The notes under the pieces: model-generated | Told to the model about the DNA's origin: nothing | Seen by the model: only the letters and a program-made list of their open reading frames with translations | The model's database searches: none | Translations under genes and position numbers: made by a program | Shown: positions 17,536 through 26,649 of the stretch, one piece after another | Layout: every line of letters begins with the position of its first letter | Position numbering within the stretch: the stretch's first letter is position 1 | DNA from: Streptomyces griseus subsp. griseus | Lineage (GTDB): Bacteria > Actinomycetota > Actinomycetes > Streptomycetales > Streptomycetaceae | Length of the DNA stretch: 64,000 nucleotides | Assembly (NCBI RefSeq): GCF_000720255.1 | Contig: NZ_JOJE01000003.1 | Location: 62,001-126,000, forward strand | Direction of reading: 5' to 3'

Positions 17536-18534
17536 TCAGCGACCGCGCCGGCGCACCGACGCGAACAGCACCGCGGAGCCGAGCGCGAGCACGGTGGCCC
17601 CGACCAGGGCGACCGGAGTGCTGCCGTCGCCGCCGGTCTCGGCGAGGCCGATGTGCGTGACGGCCGCCCTGGGCTCGTCGGCCGTGCCAGGCATGTCGGT
17701 CGCGTCGGTCGCGTCGGTCGCGTCGGTCGTGTCGGTCGTGTCGGTCGCGGCCGGGGTCGGCTCGGTCGAGGTGAGGGCGTCGTCGTCACCGTGACCGCCG
17801 TGCTCGACGGTCGACTTGTCGGCACCGTCCTCGATCTGCTCCTCGGACGGCGCGGACGCGGTGCTGGTCGGTGCGGAGCCGCTGCCCGCCGGGCTGTTCC
17901 CGCCGAAGATCACGTCGGAGCAGGAGTAGAACGCCTCCGGGCTGTCCGAGCGCTGCCAGACCGCGTACAGCAGTTGCTTGCCGGAGCGCTCGGGCAGCGT
18001 GCCGGAGAACGTGTAGAAGCCACCCGACGCGACCGGGTCGGTGGCCGTCGCCACCGGGTGCGCCAGATCCAGGTCGCCCCAGGCCGGCGGCCGGGCCGGG
18101 TCGTAACCGGCCTTGGTGATGTAGACCTTGAAGGTGCCCTTGTGCGGTGCGGTCACGCGGTACTTGAAGGTGTACGAACCCTTGCGCACAGCGGTCGTGG
18201 GCCAGTCGGCGCGGGCCAGGTCGAGCCCCTTGAACTCCGCGGTGTCCGCGCTGCACAGCTTGCCGTCCGGGATCAGCCGCTGATGCCGCCCGTTCGCGTC
18301 GCCGATCCGGATCCCGTTCCAGTCGTACAGCGCCTGGGTGCCGCCGACCGCGACGGCCGCCTCGCACGCCGCCGACTTCGGGCTCTCCGGGCCCTCCCCG
18401 TAGCACTGTGACACCCGGCTCACCGGATCGGCCATCGACCCGTGCGCGACCGCGGGCCCGGCGGCCAGCGTCCCGAGCGTGAGCGGGACAGCACCGAGCA
18501 CGGTGACGGCGGCGACCTTGCGGGATGCGGACAT
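17536..18534 (-). CDS. cell-wall-anchored lytic polysaccharide monooxygenase (AA10)
   Basis: 332 residues. Signal peptide 1-30 ends AVA, leaving His31 as the mature N-terminus (HGSM), which with His131 (VTAPHKGTF) forms the copper histidine brace of AA10 enzymes. The catalytic domain runs to about residue 213 (YSCSDVIFGG). It is followed by a Ser/Thr/Asp linker, including a TDA repeat at about 264-280, and a sortase signal LAETG (297-301), a hydrophobic helix and the tail RRRGR. It should oxidatively cleave chitin or cellulose while covalently attached to peptidoglycan by a class E (LAXTG) sortase, which is not in this window. GAGGAG precedes the ATG. Confidence 0.93.
   Translation of the reverse strand: MSASRKVAAVTVLGAVPLTLGTLAAGPAVAHGSMADPVSRVSQCYGEGPESPKSAACEAAVAVGGTQALYDWNGIRIGDANGRHQRLIPDGKLCSADTAEFKGLDLARADWPTTAVRKGSYTFKYRVTAPHKGTFKVYITKAGYDPARPPAWGDLDLAHPVATATDPVASGGFYTFSGTLPERSGKQLLYAVWQRSDSPEAFYSCSDVIFGGNSPAGSGSAPTSTASAPSEEQIEDGADKSTVEHGGHGDDDALTSTEPTPAATDTTDTTDATDATDATDMPGTADEPRAAVTHIGLAETGGDGSTPVALVGATVLALGSAVLFASVRRRGR
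17699..17755 (-). repeat. 9-bp tandem repeat in the LPMO linker
   Basis: About six copies of GCGTCGGTC or close variants in phase with the reading frame, encoding TDA/TDT triplets of the cell-wall-spanning linker. Confidence 0.85.
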
Positions 18535-18687
18535 GCGGGGACTCCTCGACGGTTCCGAGACGGGAGGGGCGAGACGAAACTAGCCCCGGGGAACCGTGAA
18601 ATCGCCTGTTGAGGGCGGGTGGAGGAGATCCTTATGCTCACGTTAAGGAAGGGCTCAGGCTGCGCTCAGGTAGGTACGGTGCTGACC

Positions 18688-19167
18688 ATGACCGACACAG
18701 ACGAGGGACCGTTCCTGGAGATCAGGGCGGCTGTCGCCGCCGACGTGCGGACCGTCAAGGACATCACCGACACCGCCTACCGGCACTACATCGAGCGCAT
18801 CGGGCGCGTGCCGGTGCCCATGGAGGCGGACCACGCGGCGAACGTGGCCGCGGGAAAGGTGTTCGTGGCGCAGGAGGCCGGGACCGGGCGCGTGATCGGG
18901 CTCGTCGTGGTCGAGGTGCACGAGGACCATCTGTTCCTCGACAGCATCGCCGTCCGGCCCGACGCCCACGGGAAGGGTGTCGGGCGGCGGCTGTTGGGAT
19001 TCGTGGACGAGCGGGCGCGTGCGTCGGGGGTGCCCGAGGTCAGGCTCTATACGAACGCGATGATGTGGGAAAACCAGAAGATCTACCCGAAGTACGGCTA
19101 CGAGGTCGTGGAGCGTCGCGTGGACGGGCCGTACGACCGGATCCACTACCGCAAACGACTGGACTGA
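18688..19167 (+). CDS. GNAT-family N-acetyltransferase
   Basis: 159 residues from ATG 18688. The GNAT fold shows LEIRAAVAADVRTVKDI at the start, the acetyl-CoA loop VRPDAHGKGVGRRLLGF (R/Q-x-x-G-x-G/A pattern) and the NQKIYPKYGYEVVERR end. A start at ATG 18634 is in the same frame, has a strong GGAGGAG (18621-18627) at 6-nt spacing, and would add 18 residues including a TTA codon at 18643-18645. I prefer 18688 because the fold begins there and the intervening DNA looks like a promoter (TCAGG repeats, TAGGTA). This is uncertain. The substrate is unknown. Confidence 0.85.
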   Translation: MTDTDEGPFLEIRAAVAADVRTVKDITDTAYRHYIERIGRVPVPMEADHAANVAAGKVFVAQEAGTGRVIGLVVVEVHEDHLFLDSIAVRPDAHGKGVGRRLLGFVDERARASGVPEVRLYTNAMMWENQKIYPKYGYEVVERRVDGPYDRIHYRKRLD

Positions 19168-19180
19168 CCCGTCTCATGGG

Positions 19181-19315
19181 TCAGCCGTCCGGCCACCATG
19201 TGCGCGCGATGTCCTTGCGCACCTCGGGGCGCCCGGCAGGGCGCTCGTCGGCCTCCTCGCGGACCCGGCGGCTCTCCGTCTTCTTCAGGGGCTTCTGCAC
19301 TGTCATGCGGCGCAT
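19181..19315 (-). CDS. small basic protein, 44 residues
   Basis: The frame runs from ATG 19315 to TGA at 19181, with an excellent AAGGAGG (19321-19327 on the plus strand) 5 nt upstream of the start. The product begins MRRMTVQKPLKKTESRRV and ends DIARTWWPDG. It is highly charged, with no membrane segment or signal. Its good ribosome site and clean codon use argue that it is real. I do not recognise a function. It is convergent with the acetyltransferase, with 13 bp between them. Confidence 0.72.
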   Translation of the reverse strand: MRRMTVQKPLKKTESRRVREEADERPAGRPEVRKDIARTWWPDG

Positions 19316-19398
19316 GGCTGCCTCCTTCAGGGGCTACCGGGTTCCGCGCTTTCACGGAGGTAGACCCTTTCCGGGAGGGTTCCTCATCCACCACTGTT

Positions 19399-19468
19399 CT
19401 GTCAGTGGCGGTTGTCACGATTAGGCTGTGGATTCGGGTGTCAGAGCTGTGAGCGTTGTCAGTGGCGG
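19399..19468 (+). promoter_or_regulatory. two TGTCAGTGGCGG elements before the methyltransferase
   Basis: CTGTCAGTGGCGG (19399-19411) and TTGTCAGTGGCGG (19456-19468) are 57 bp apart in the same orientation. The second fits the TTGTCRGTG core of the PafBC-dependent DNA-damage promoters described in mycobacteria. The downstream TAnnnT box is poor for both copies. Confidence 0.4.
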
Positions 19469-19485
19469 CTGGCAGTCTTGGCCGC

Positions 19486-20100
19486 ATGAGTGACGACAGT
19501 GACGGAACCAGTGCGGTGCGTGTGGACTGGGACGCCGAGGCCACCGCCTTCGACGACGAACCGGACCACGGTCTGCGCGACCCGATCGTGCGCGCGGCCT
19601 GGGCCGACCGGCTCCGCGGCTGGTTGCCCGAGCGCCCCTGCGACCTCCTCGACCTCGGCTGCGGCACGGGCAGCCTGTCGCTCCTCGCCGCCGAGCGGGG
19701 ACACCGAGTGACGGGAGTGGATCTCTCGCCGGCCATGGTGGATCTCGCGAGGGCCAAACTCGCCGGTCGCGACGCGGTGTTCCTGCGCGGTGACGCCGCG
19801 CGTCCTCCGGTGGGTGAGCAGCGCTTCGACGTGGTGCTGGTACGGCATGTGCTGTGGACCCTGCCCGACCCGGGCCGCGTGCTGCGGCGCTGGGCCGGGC
19901 TGCTGAGGCCGGGAGGACGGCTCGTCCTGGTCGAGGGGGTGTGGGGGACGGTCAGCCCGGTCGGCATACCCGCCGACCGGCTCACCGCACTGCTCACCCC
20001 GCTCGCCACGGACGTGCGCGTGGAGCCTCTGACGGACGACGCGCGGTTGTGGGGCAGGGCGGTGGAGGACGAGCGGTATGCGGTGGTGGCCCTGGTGTGA
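19486..20100 (+). CDS. class I SAM-dependent methyltransferase
   Basis: 204 residues from ATG 19486. Motif I is LLDLGCGTGSLSLLAAERG (about residue 55), followed by VTGVDLSPAMVDLARAKL and the post-II motif FDVVLVRHVLWTLPDPGRVLRRW, a standard Methyltransf_11/25 fold. A longer frame to 19456 exists, but it would begin on the promoter element. No ribosome site is evident. The substrate is unknown. Confidence 0.88.
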   Translation: MSDDSDGTSAVRVDWDAEATAFDDEPDHGLRDPIVRAAWADRLRGWLPERPCDLLDLGCGTGSLSLLAAERGHRVTGVDLSPAMVDLARAKLAGRDAVFLRGDAARPPVGEQRFDVVLVRHVLWTLPDPGRVLRRWAGLLRPGGRLVLVEGVWGTVSPVGIPADRLTALLTPLATDVRVEPLTDDARLWGRAVEDERYAVVALV

Positions 20101-20120
20101 GGCGGCCCCCTCCATGGCAG

Positions 20121-20138
20121 GGGCCCCACACGGGGCCC
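20121..20138. terminator. hairpin between convergent genes
   Basis: GGGCCCC-ACAC-GGGGCCC, a perfect 7-bp stem, between the methyltransferase stop (20100) and the DUF402 stop (20149). A weaker GGCCCC/GGGGCC pair lies just before it. Confidence 0.7.
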
Positions 20139-20148
20139 GGACCAGGGG

Positions 20149-20649
20149 CTACACCAGCAGCGCCTCGAAGTCGCCGCCGCGCGCCAGCGCCTCCAGCTCG
20201 TCGAGCGCCGCCACCGCCGCGGCCGCCGCCTCCGGGTCCTTCTCCACGAGGCCGCTCTCCTCGAACTCGTCCTCGTCCAGCCGTCGTACGTCCGTGCCGT
20301 CGGCGGAGCGCCAGAGGTCCAGGTCGAGATCCTCGACGACCAGCTCCGTGCCGGAGAGGGTGGCGGGGCGGGCGATGTCGCAGTACCAGCCCTTGAGCGC
20401 ACCGGCGGGGTCACGCACCTCCATGACCGCGTACCAGCGGTCCCGCCAGTAGTACTCCGTGAAGACGTCGCCGGGCTCGAAGCGGACGAAGCCGAAGTCG
20501 CGGACGGCGCCGCCCGCGAACGGTGCGCGGACGACGATCCGCGTGCCGTCGTCCCTCAGCAGCTCCGCGGGGTAACGGATCTTCGTACGGCCGGCCTTGA
20601 CGAGGACGACGTCGATGAGCCGGGCGCTGTCAGACGAGTTCACGGGCAT
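20149..20649 (-). CDS. DUF402 domain protein
   Basis: 166 residues. DUF402 features are VVLVKAGRTKIRYPAELL, FVRFEPGDVFTEYYWRDRWYAVMEV, KGWYCDIARPATL and the conserved acidic ELVVEDLDLDLW, resembling the FomD/nucleotide-phosphate hydrolase fold that binds metal through clustered Asp residues. A helical acidic tail follows. Its start lies inside the end of the upstream acetyltransferase gene (20-bp overlap), so they form one operon. A phosphohydrolase role is inferred from FomD. Confidence 0.87.
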   Translation of the reverse strand: MPVNSSDSARLIDVVLVKAGRTKIRYPAELLRDDGTRIVVRAPFAGGAVRDFGFVRFEPGDVFTEYYWRDRWYAVMEVRDPAGALKGWYCDIARPATLSGTELVVEDLDLDLWRSADGTDVRRLDEDEFEESGLVEKDPEAAAAAVAALDELEALARGGDFEALLV

Positions 20650-21559
20650 GGCGCACCTCGGTCGCGCAGATCTCGTAGCCCAGCCAGGTGTTGACGGCGA
20701 GCATGGGTCCGTTTCCTGTGTCGTTGCCGGTGTAGGCGTCCGTGTACCCCCGGGCGCGGGCCCGATGCAGGGAGTGGGTCTTGGTGAGCTTGGCCAGGCC
20801 CCGGCCGCGAAAGGCGCGGGCCGTGCCGGTCATGCCGGTGGAGTAGCGGGTGAGGCCGTCCGTCTGGGCCAGGGTGAAGGCGACGGGACGCCCTTCGGCC
20901 ACGGCCACGGTGGTCAGGTCGAGGTCGAGCAGCGGACGCCTCCAGGTCTCCTCGATCCACGCCTCGTAGTCCGTGAACTCGGCGCCGACGTCGCTCGGTT
21001 CGTCCGCGACCGTCTCCGCGTCCAGCTCGAACAGGGGGCGCGGATCATCCGCGAAGTCGGCGGCGGTGCGCAGTTCGACACCGGACGGCGGGTCCTGCGG
21101 CGGCGGAAGCGTGCCGTTCACCAGGTCGAGGCGGAGGAAGTGCGCGGAGCGGCTTGCCTTGTAGCCGTGCCGTTCGGCGAAGACGCGGTTGCCCGGCTCG
21201 TCCAGGACCCAGGCGAACAGGCGGGTCGCCCCGAGTCTGGCCAGGTGTTCCTCGCCGACGCGGGTCAGGAGGCCGCCCGCCCCTCGCCCGAGGTGCTCGG
21301 GATGCGTGTACACATTCAGGAAACCCTGGCCCGGCTCCGGGCTGTCGTGGGCGAGGCCGACCTGGGCCGTGCCGATGATCTCACCGTCCGCCTCGGCGAC
21401 GAGCTGGCGGAAGTGGGCGTCGGGGTGGGCGTGGGTGAGGGCATGGACCACGGACTGCGGGGTGGCCACCATGAAGGGCAGGGCCAGCCGCCGGACCAGG
21501 ACGAAACCCTCGGCGTCCGCCGGTGCCTCGGGGCGCAGATCGCGCACGATGACGGTCAT
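20630..21559 (-). CDS. double-domain GNAT acetyltransferase
   Basis: 309 residues with two GNAT-like halves. The first half has GFLNVYTHPEHLGRGAGGLLTRVGEEHL and RVFAERHGYKAS. The second has MTGTARAFRGRGLAKLTKTHSLHRARARGYTDAYTGNDTGNGPMLAVNTWLGYEI. Tandem GNATs of this layout are related to mycothiol synthase, but the mycothiol-specific residues are not evident to me. It is the first gene of a two-gene operon with the DUF402 protein. Confidence 0.88.
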   Translation of the reverse strand: MTVIVRDLRPEAPADAEGFVLVRRLALPFMVATPQSVVHALTHAHPDAHFRQLVAEADGEIIGTAQVGLAHDSPEPGQGFLNVYTHPEHLGRGAGGLLTRVGEEHLARLGATRLFAWVLDEPGNRVFAERHGYKASRSAHFLRLDLVNGTLPPPQDPPSGVELRTAADFADDPRPLFELDAETVADEPSDVGAEFTDYEAWIEETWRRPLLDLDLTTVAVAEGRPVAFTLAQTDGLTRYSTGMTGTARAFRGRGLAKLTKTHSLHRARARGYTDAYTGNDTGNGPMLAVNTWLGYEICATEVRHARELV

Positions 21560-21645
21560 GGAGGCGCACGTTACGTGGGGCGTGTGCGCGAGTGCCTCCC
21601 ATTTTCCCGTGGCTGCTTTCCGCGTGGGTACGGGACAATCGGCGC

Positions 21646-22017
21646 GTGACCTTGAAGATCCATATCAATGAGAGCGCACCACCGTACGAGCAGGTGCGGG
21701 CGCAGATCGCCGAGCAGGCGCGGTCGGGGGTGCTGCCGGTGGGGTACCGGTTGCCCACGGTGCGGGGGCTCGCCGAGTCGCTCGGGCTGGCGGCGAACAC
21801 GGTCGCCAAGGCGTACCGGGCACTGGAGAGCGACGGGGTGATCGAGACCCGGGGACGGAACGGGACGTTCGTGGCGGCGGCGGGGCCGGCGGCGGAGCGA
21901 GAAGCCGCGCTGGCCGCACAGGGGTATGCGGAGCGGGTCCGGCGTCTGGGACTCGGGGAGGACGCGGCGCTCGCTGCGGTGCGGGAGGCCCTGCGGGCGG
22001 CTTATGGGGAGGGGTGA
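21646..22017 (+). CDS. GntR-family regulator, YtrA type
   Basis: 123 residues from GTG 21646. It is the short YtrA form: the winged helix (PPYEQVRAQIAEQARSGVLP, LPTVRGLAESLGLAANTVAKAYRALESDGVIETRGRNGTFV) followed by only about 45 residues of helical tail. A -10-like GACAAT (21634-21639) lies 6 nt before the start, so the mRNA is probably leaderless. YtrA regulators usually control a linked ABC exporter, but none is adjacent here. Confidence 0.9.
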   Translation: MTLKIHINESAPPYEQVRAQIAEQARSGVLPVGYRLPTVRGLAESLGLAANTVAKAYRALESDGVIETRGRNGTFVAAAGPAAEREAALAAQGYAERVRRLGLGEDAALAAVREALRAAYGEG

Positions 22018-22051
22018 TGGGCGTTCGAGTGGGGTCGAGTTCGGGAACTGT

Positions 22052-22825
22052 TCAGCTTGCCGCCGGCATCGACTCCGGTGTTCTCGTCGCCGTCAACCCC
22101 GCTTTCCTCGCCGCCCTGCCGAACACCACCGCGTCGGCCACTGCCGCTCCGTGGGGGTCGTTGTTGAAGTACGTGTAGATGTCGGAGGTGTCCGGCCAGG
22201 TCGTGGCGATGCGGTCGATCCAGGTTTCCAGGGAGCGGCGGCCGTAGCGGGGCCAGGAGTGGGCGCGGCCCTGGTGGAAGCGGACGTAGCCCCAGTCGGT
22301 GGTATGCCACAGGGGTGTCGCGGGGCGGGCGCGGACGTCGGCCCAGCACAGGGCCGCGCCACGGGACTCCAGGAGGGTTCGCACCTGAGGGGTCCACCAG
22401 GACTCGTGGCGTGGCTCGACAGCGATCCGGGTGCCGGAGGGGAAGTGGGACAGACAGGTGTCGAGCAGCGGCGCGTCCACCTGAAGGTTCGGCGGGAGCT
22501 GGAGCAGGACCGGGCCGAGACGCGCGCCGAGGCCCGCCGCGTGGCTCATCAGGCGGTGCACCGGTTCCTCGGAGTCGCGCAGGCGTTTGATGTGGGTGAG
22601 GTAGCGGCTCGCCTTGACCGCGACCACGAAGTCACCGGGTACCCGGTCTCGCCAGGACTCGAACGTCTCGCGGGACGGCAGCCGGTAGAACGCGTTGTTG
22701 ATCTCGACGGTGGCGAAGTGCCCGGTGTACTCCTCCAGCCACAGCCGCAGGGGCGTTCCGGCCGGGTACAGGACGTCCCGCCAGTCCTTGTACTGCCAGC
22801 CGGACGTACCGACGAACAGGGTCAT
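22052..22825 (-). CDS. DUF72 (YecE-like) protein
   Basis: 257 residues. The start MTLFVGTSGWQYKDWRDVLYP, VEINNAFYRLPSRETFESWRDRVPGDFVVAVKASRYLTHIKRL, LGPVLLQLPPNL and VRFHQG with YTYFNNDPHGAAVADA are the full set of DUF72 landmarks. It adopts a TIM barrel. The function is not established. It is cytoplasmic. Confidence 0.92.
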   Translation of the reverse strand: MTLFVGTSGWQYKDWRDVLYPAGTPLRLWLEEYTGHFATVEINNAFYRLPSRETFESWRDRVPGDFVVAVKASRYLTHIKRLRDSEEPVHRLMSHAAGLGARLGPVLLQLPPNLQVDAPLLDTCLSHFPSGTRIAVEPRHESWWTPQVRTLLESRGAALCWADVRARPATPLWHTTDWGYVRFHQGRAHSWPRYGRRSLETWIDRIATTWPDTSDIYTYFNNDPHGAAVADAVVFGRAARKAGLTATRTPESMPAAS

Positions 22826-22868
22826 ACGTCCATCAAAGCACCGTACGGCGGCGCCTGCGGGTGACCAC

Positions 22869-23963
<1,095 letters not shown>

Positions 23964-24190
23964 GCGGCCATGATCCGGCACACGAGCCCCGTGTGCACCC
24001 GGTTTCCGGGGTGTGCGTGGCGTGTCGGGCGAGTTCCCCTCACCGGGCGCATGCCTTCCCGTCGCCCCTGTGCCGTCGGCAACCCGGTGCCGGTCACCGG
24101 TTTGCAAGGAAGTTCTTGGCATGGACACTTCCCGTCAACACGCGTAGTTGGTACGAAAGTTGTGGCAGAGATCCTGCTAAGGGAGGTTCC

Positions 24191-24997
24191 ATGAGACGTT
24201 CCCGACTTGCCCTGTTCCTGGGCTCGATCCTCCTCGCCGCCGCCACCGCCCTCACCGGGGCCACCGCGGCGCAGGCATCCCAACCAGCCGCGTCAGGCGG
24301 CTATGTGGCGCTCGGTGACTCCTACTCCTCGGGAGTCGGTGCCGGCGGCTACATCAGCTCCAGCGGCGACTGCAAGCGCAGCACGAAGGCGTATCCCTAC
24401 CTCTGGAACGCCGCCCACTCACCCTCCTCGTTCACGTTCGCCGCATGCTCGGGCGCCCGAACGGATGATGTTCTGGCGAGTCAGCTCGGCGGCCTCGACT
24501 CCACCACCGGCCTCGTCTCCCTCACCATCGGCGGCAACGACGCGGGCTTCGCCGACGTGATGACGACCTGCGTGCTGCAGTCCGACAGCGCCTGCGTCTC
24601 CCGCATCAACACCGCCCGGGCGTACGTCGATCCGACGCTGCCCGGCAAACTCGACAAGGTCTACTCCGCGATCAGCGCCAAAGCCCCCAATGCCGAGGTG
24701 GTCGTCATCGGCTACCCCCGCTTCTACAAGCTCGGCACCACCTGTCTCGGCCTGTCCGAGACCAAGCGCAAGGCCATCAACGACGCGTCCGACTACCTCG
24801 ACACCGCCGTCGCCAAGCGCGCCGCCGACCACGGCTTCACCTTCGGCGACGTGCGCACCACCTTCACCGGGCACGAGATCTGCTCGGGCAACTCCTGGCT
24901 GCACAGCGTCAGCTGGCTCAACGTCGGCGAGTCCTACCACCCGACCGCCGCGGGGCAGTCGGGCGGCTACCTGCCGGTCCTGAACAACGCCGCCTGA
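24191..24997 (+). CDS. secreted SGNH/GDSL esterase-lipase
   Basis: 268 residues from ATG 24191, with GGGAGG at 24181-24186. A longer open frame upstream is ignored. The signal peptide ends near AQAS. Block I is YVALGDSYSSG with Ser44; block III is LTIGGNDAGF (Gly and Asn of the oxyanion hole); block V is the SYHPTAAGQ Asp/His region, in which the His is visible. Six cysteines (DCKR, AACSG, TTCVLQSDSAC, TTCLG, EICSG) fit the three disulfides of the S. rimosus and S. scabies secreted lipases. The stop is 4 nt from the convergent kinase stop. Confidence 0.93.
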   Translation: MRRSRLALFLGSILLAAATALTGATAAQASQPAASGGYVALGDSYSSGVGAGGYISSSGDCKRSTKAYPYLWNAAHSPSSFTFAACSGARTDDVLASQLGGLDSTTGLVSLTIGGNDAGFADVMTTCVLQSDSACVSRINTARAYVDPTLPGKLDKVYSAISAKAPNAEVVVIGYPRFYKLGTTCLGLSETKRKAINDASDYLDTAVAKRAADHGFTFGDVRTTFTGHEICSGNSWLHSVSWLNVGESYHPTAAGQSGGYLPVLNNAA

Positions 24998-25001
24998 CCC
25001 G

Positions 25002-26615
25002 TCAGGGACTGGGCGACACCGAGGGGGAGGCCCCGCCCGACGGGGTCTCCGTCTCACACGTGAACGAGAACGGCACCGACTCGGACGTCGTGCGCACCGG
25101 GTTCCGCACCTCGACACTGATCTCGTTACGGAAGGTCCCGCTCTCGGCGGACGTCGTCACGGTCACCGTGTCCTGCTTCGACTTCTCGCCGCCCGACGAG
25201 AACGACAGCGTCTTCCAGCCCGGCGCGGAGACCTCGCCGTCCTTCGTCACCCAGCGGTAGTCGACCTCCGCGGGCAGCCGGCCGACCGTGAAGGTCGCCG
25301 TGAAGGACGGAGCCTCACCGCTCGGGGGCGGACAGGGGCCGGAGTAGTCCGTGCGCGTCCCCGCGAGACTCACCCGCACCGACTGCGGCGCCGGTGACTG
25401 GCTGCTCTTGCTCGGGCTCGGAGTGGGGCTCGGCTTCTCCGTGTCCGCCGTGCTCTCCTTGCTGCTCGGCGTGGGCGACGCGACCCCGCCGCTCTGGCTG
25501 TTGGTGTCGCCCTTGCGAGCGCCGTCGCCGCCGTCGTCGCGGTTCAGCAGCGCGTACGTCAGACCCGCGACCGCCAGCGCCAGGGCGGCCACCCCCGCGA
25601 CCAGCACGCCGGCGCCACGGCGTTCGCGGCCCCGCCGGCCCCCGCCGCCGGTGGTGGTCCCGACGGCGGGGACCGGCCGCGATGGCGTCGGCGGCCCCTG
25701 CCGTGTGGTCGCGGAGGGACCCGCGACCGTGGGCGGGTACGCCGGTACCGTCCGGGCCGTGTCCGCGCGCGGCTGTCCGCCCGCCGCGACGACGCGCAGC
25801 TCCTGTTCCGCCCGGTCGGCGGGCAGGCGCTCGGCCGGATCCTTGCGCAACAGCCCCTCGATGACGGGCGTCAGCGGTCCGGCCAGGCGCGGCGGCGGCA
25901 ACTCCTCGTCGACGATCGCGCGCAGGGTGCTGAGCGGAGTGTCCTGACGGAACGGCGAGTTGCCCTCGACCGCCGCGTACAGCAGCACACCGAGCGACCA
26001 CAGGTCCGACTCCGGCCCCGGCGTCCGGCCCAGCGCACGCTCCGGCGCGAGGAACTCGGGGGAGCCGATGACCTCGCCGGTCATGGTCAGCGCGGAGGTG
26101 CCCTCGACGGTCGCGATACCGAAGTCGGTGAGTACCACCCGGCCGTCGTTCGAGATCAGCACGTTGGCCGGTTTCACGTCCCGGTGCAGCACCCCGGCCT
26201 CGTGCGCGGTGCGCAGCGCGGCCAGCACCTCGGCGCCGACGTGCGCCGCCTGCTGCGGGGTGAGCGGTCCCTCGGCGTCCAGCTGGTCGGCCAGCGAGAT
26301 GCCGCGCACCAGCTCCATGACGATCCACGGGCGGCCGTCCTCCGTCGCCACGTCGTACACCGTCACCACGTTGCGGTTGGCGACCCGGGCCGCGGCCCAC
26401 GCCTCACGCTCCAGGCGGGCGTACAGCCGCTCCACGTCGGAGGTCGGCAGCCCGGCCGGGGCCCGCACCTCCTTGACGGCGACCTCGCGGTGCAGCACCT
26501 CGTCGCGGGCCCGCCACACCGTCCCCATGCCGCCCTCGCCGAGCGGCGCGAGGAGACGGTAGCGGCCCGCGATCAGACGTTCACTGCCCGGTTCTTCGGA
26601 CACCGGTGCCCCCAT
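25002..26615 (-). CDS. membrane Ser/Thr protein kinase (Hanks type)
   Basis: 537 residues. The kinase domain (about 14-275) is complete: GEGGMGTV glycine loop, VAVKEV (Lys48), HRDVKPANVL (Asp146), DFG (Asp164), APE and the activation-loop SALTMTGEVIGSPEFLAPE. A Pro-rich juxtamembrane stretch leads to one helix (about 335-357), then a Ser/Thr/Pro linker and an extracellular beta-rich domain of about 130 residues (VRVSLAGTRTDYSGPCPPPSGEAPSFTATFTV ... PFSFTCETE) with two cysteines that can form a disulfide. The outer part is not a PASTA domain and probably senses a surface signal. No phosphatase or FHA partner is adjacent. Confidence 0.95.
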   Translation of the reverse strand: MGAPVSEEPGSERLIAGRYRLLAPLGEGGMGTVWRARDEVLHREVAVKEVRAPAGLPTSDVERLYARLEREAWAAARVANRNVVTVYDVATEDGRPWIVMELVRGISLADQLDAEGPLTPQQAAHVGAEVLAALRTAHEAGVLHRDVKPANVLISNDGRVVLTDFGIATVEGTSALTMTGEVIGSPEFLAPERALGRTPGPESDLWSLGVLLYAAVEGNSPFRQDTPLSTLRAIVDEELPPPRLAGPLTPVIEGLLRKDPAERLPADRAEQELRVVAAGGQPRADTARTVPAYPPTVAGPSATTRQGPPTPSRPVPAVGTTTGGGGRRGRERRGAGVLVAGVAALALAVAGLTYALLNRDDGGDGARKGDTNSQSGGVASPTPSSKESTADTEKPSPTPSPSKSSQSPAPQSVRVSLAGTRTDYSGPCPPPSGEAPSFTATFTVGRLPAEVDYRWVTKDGEVSAPGWKTLSFSSGGEKSKQDTVTVTTSAESGTFRNEISVEVRNPVRTTSESVPFSFTCETETPSGGASPSVSPSP

Positions 26616-26649
26616 TTCGCATCCCGGCGGATACCTTCACAAACGTAGC

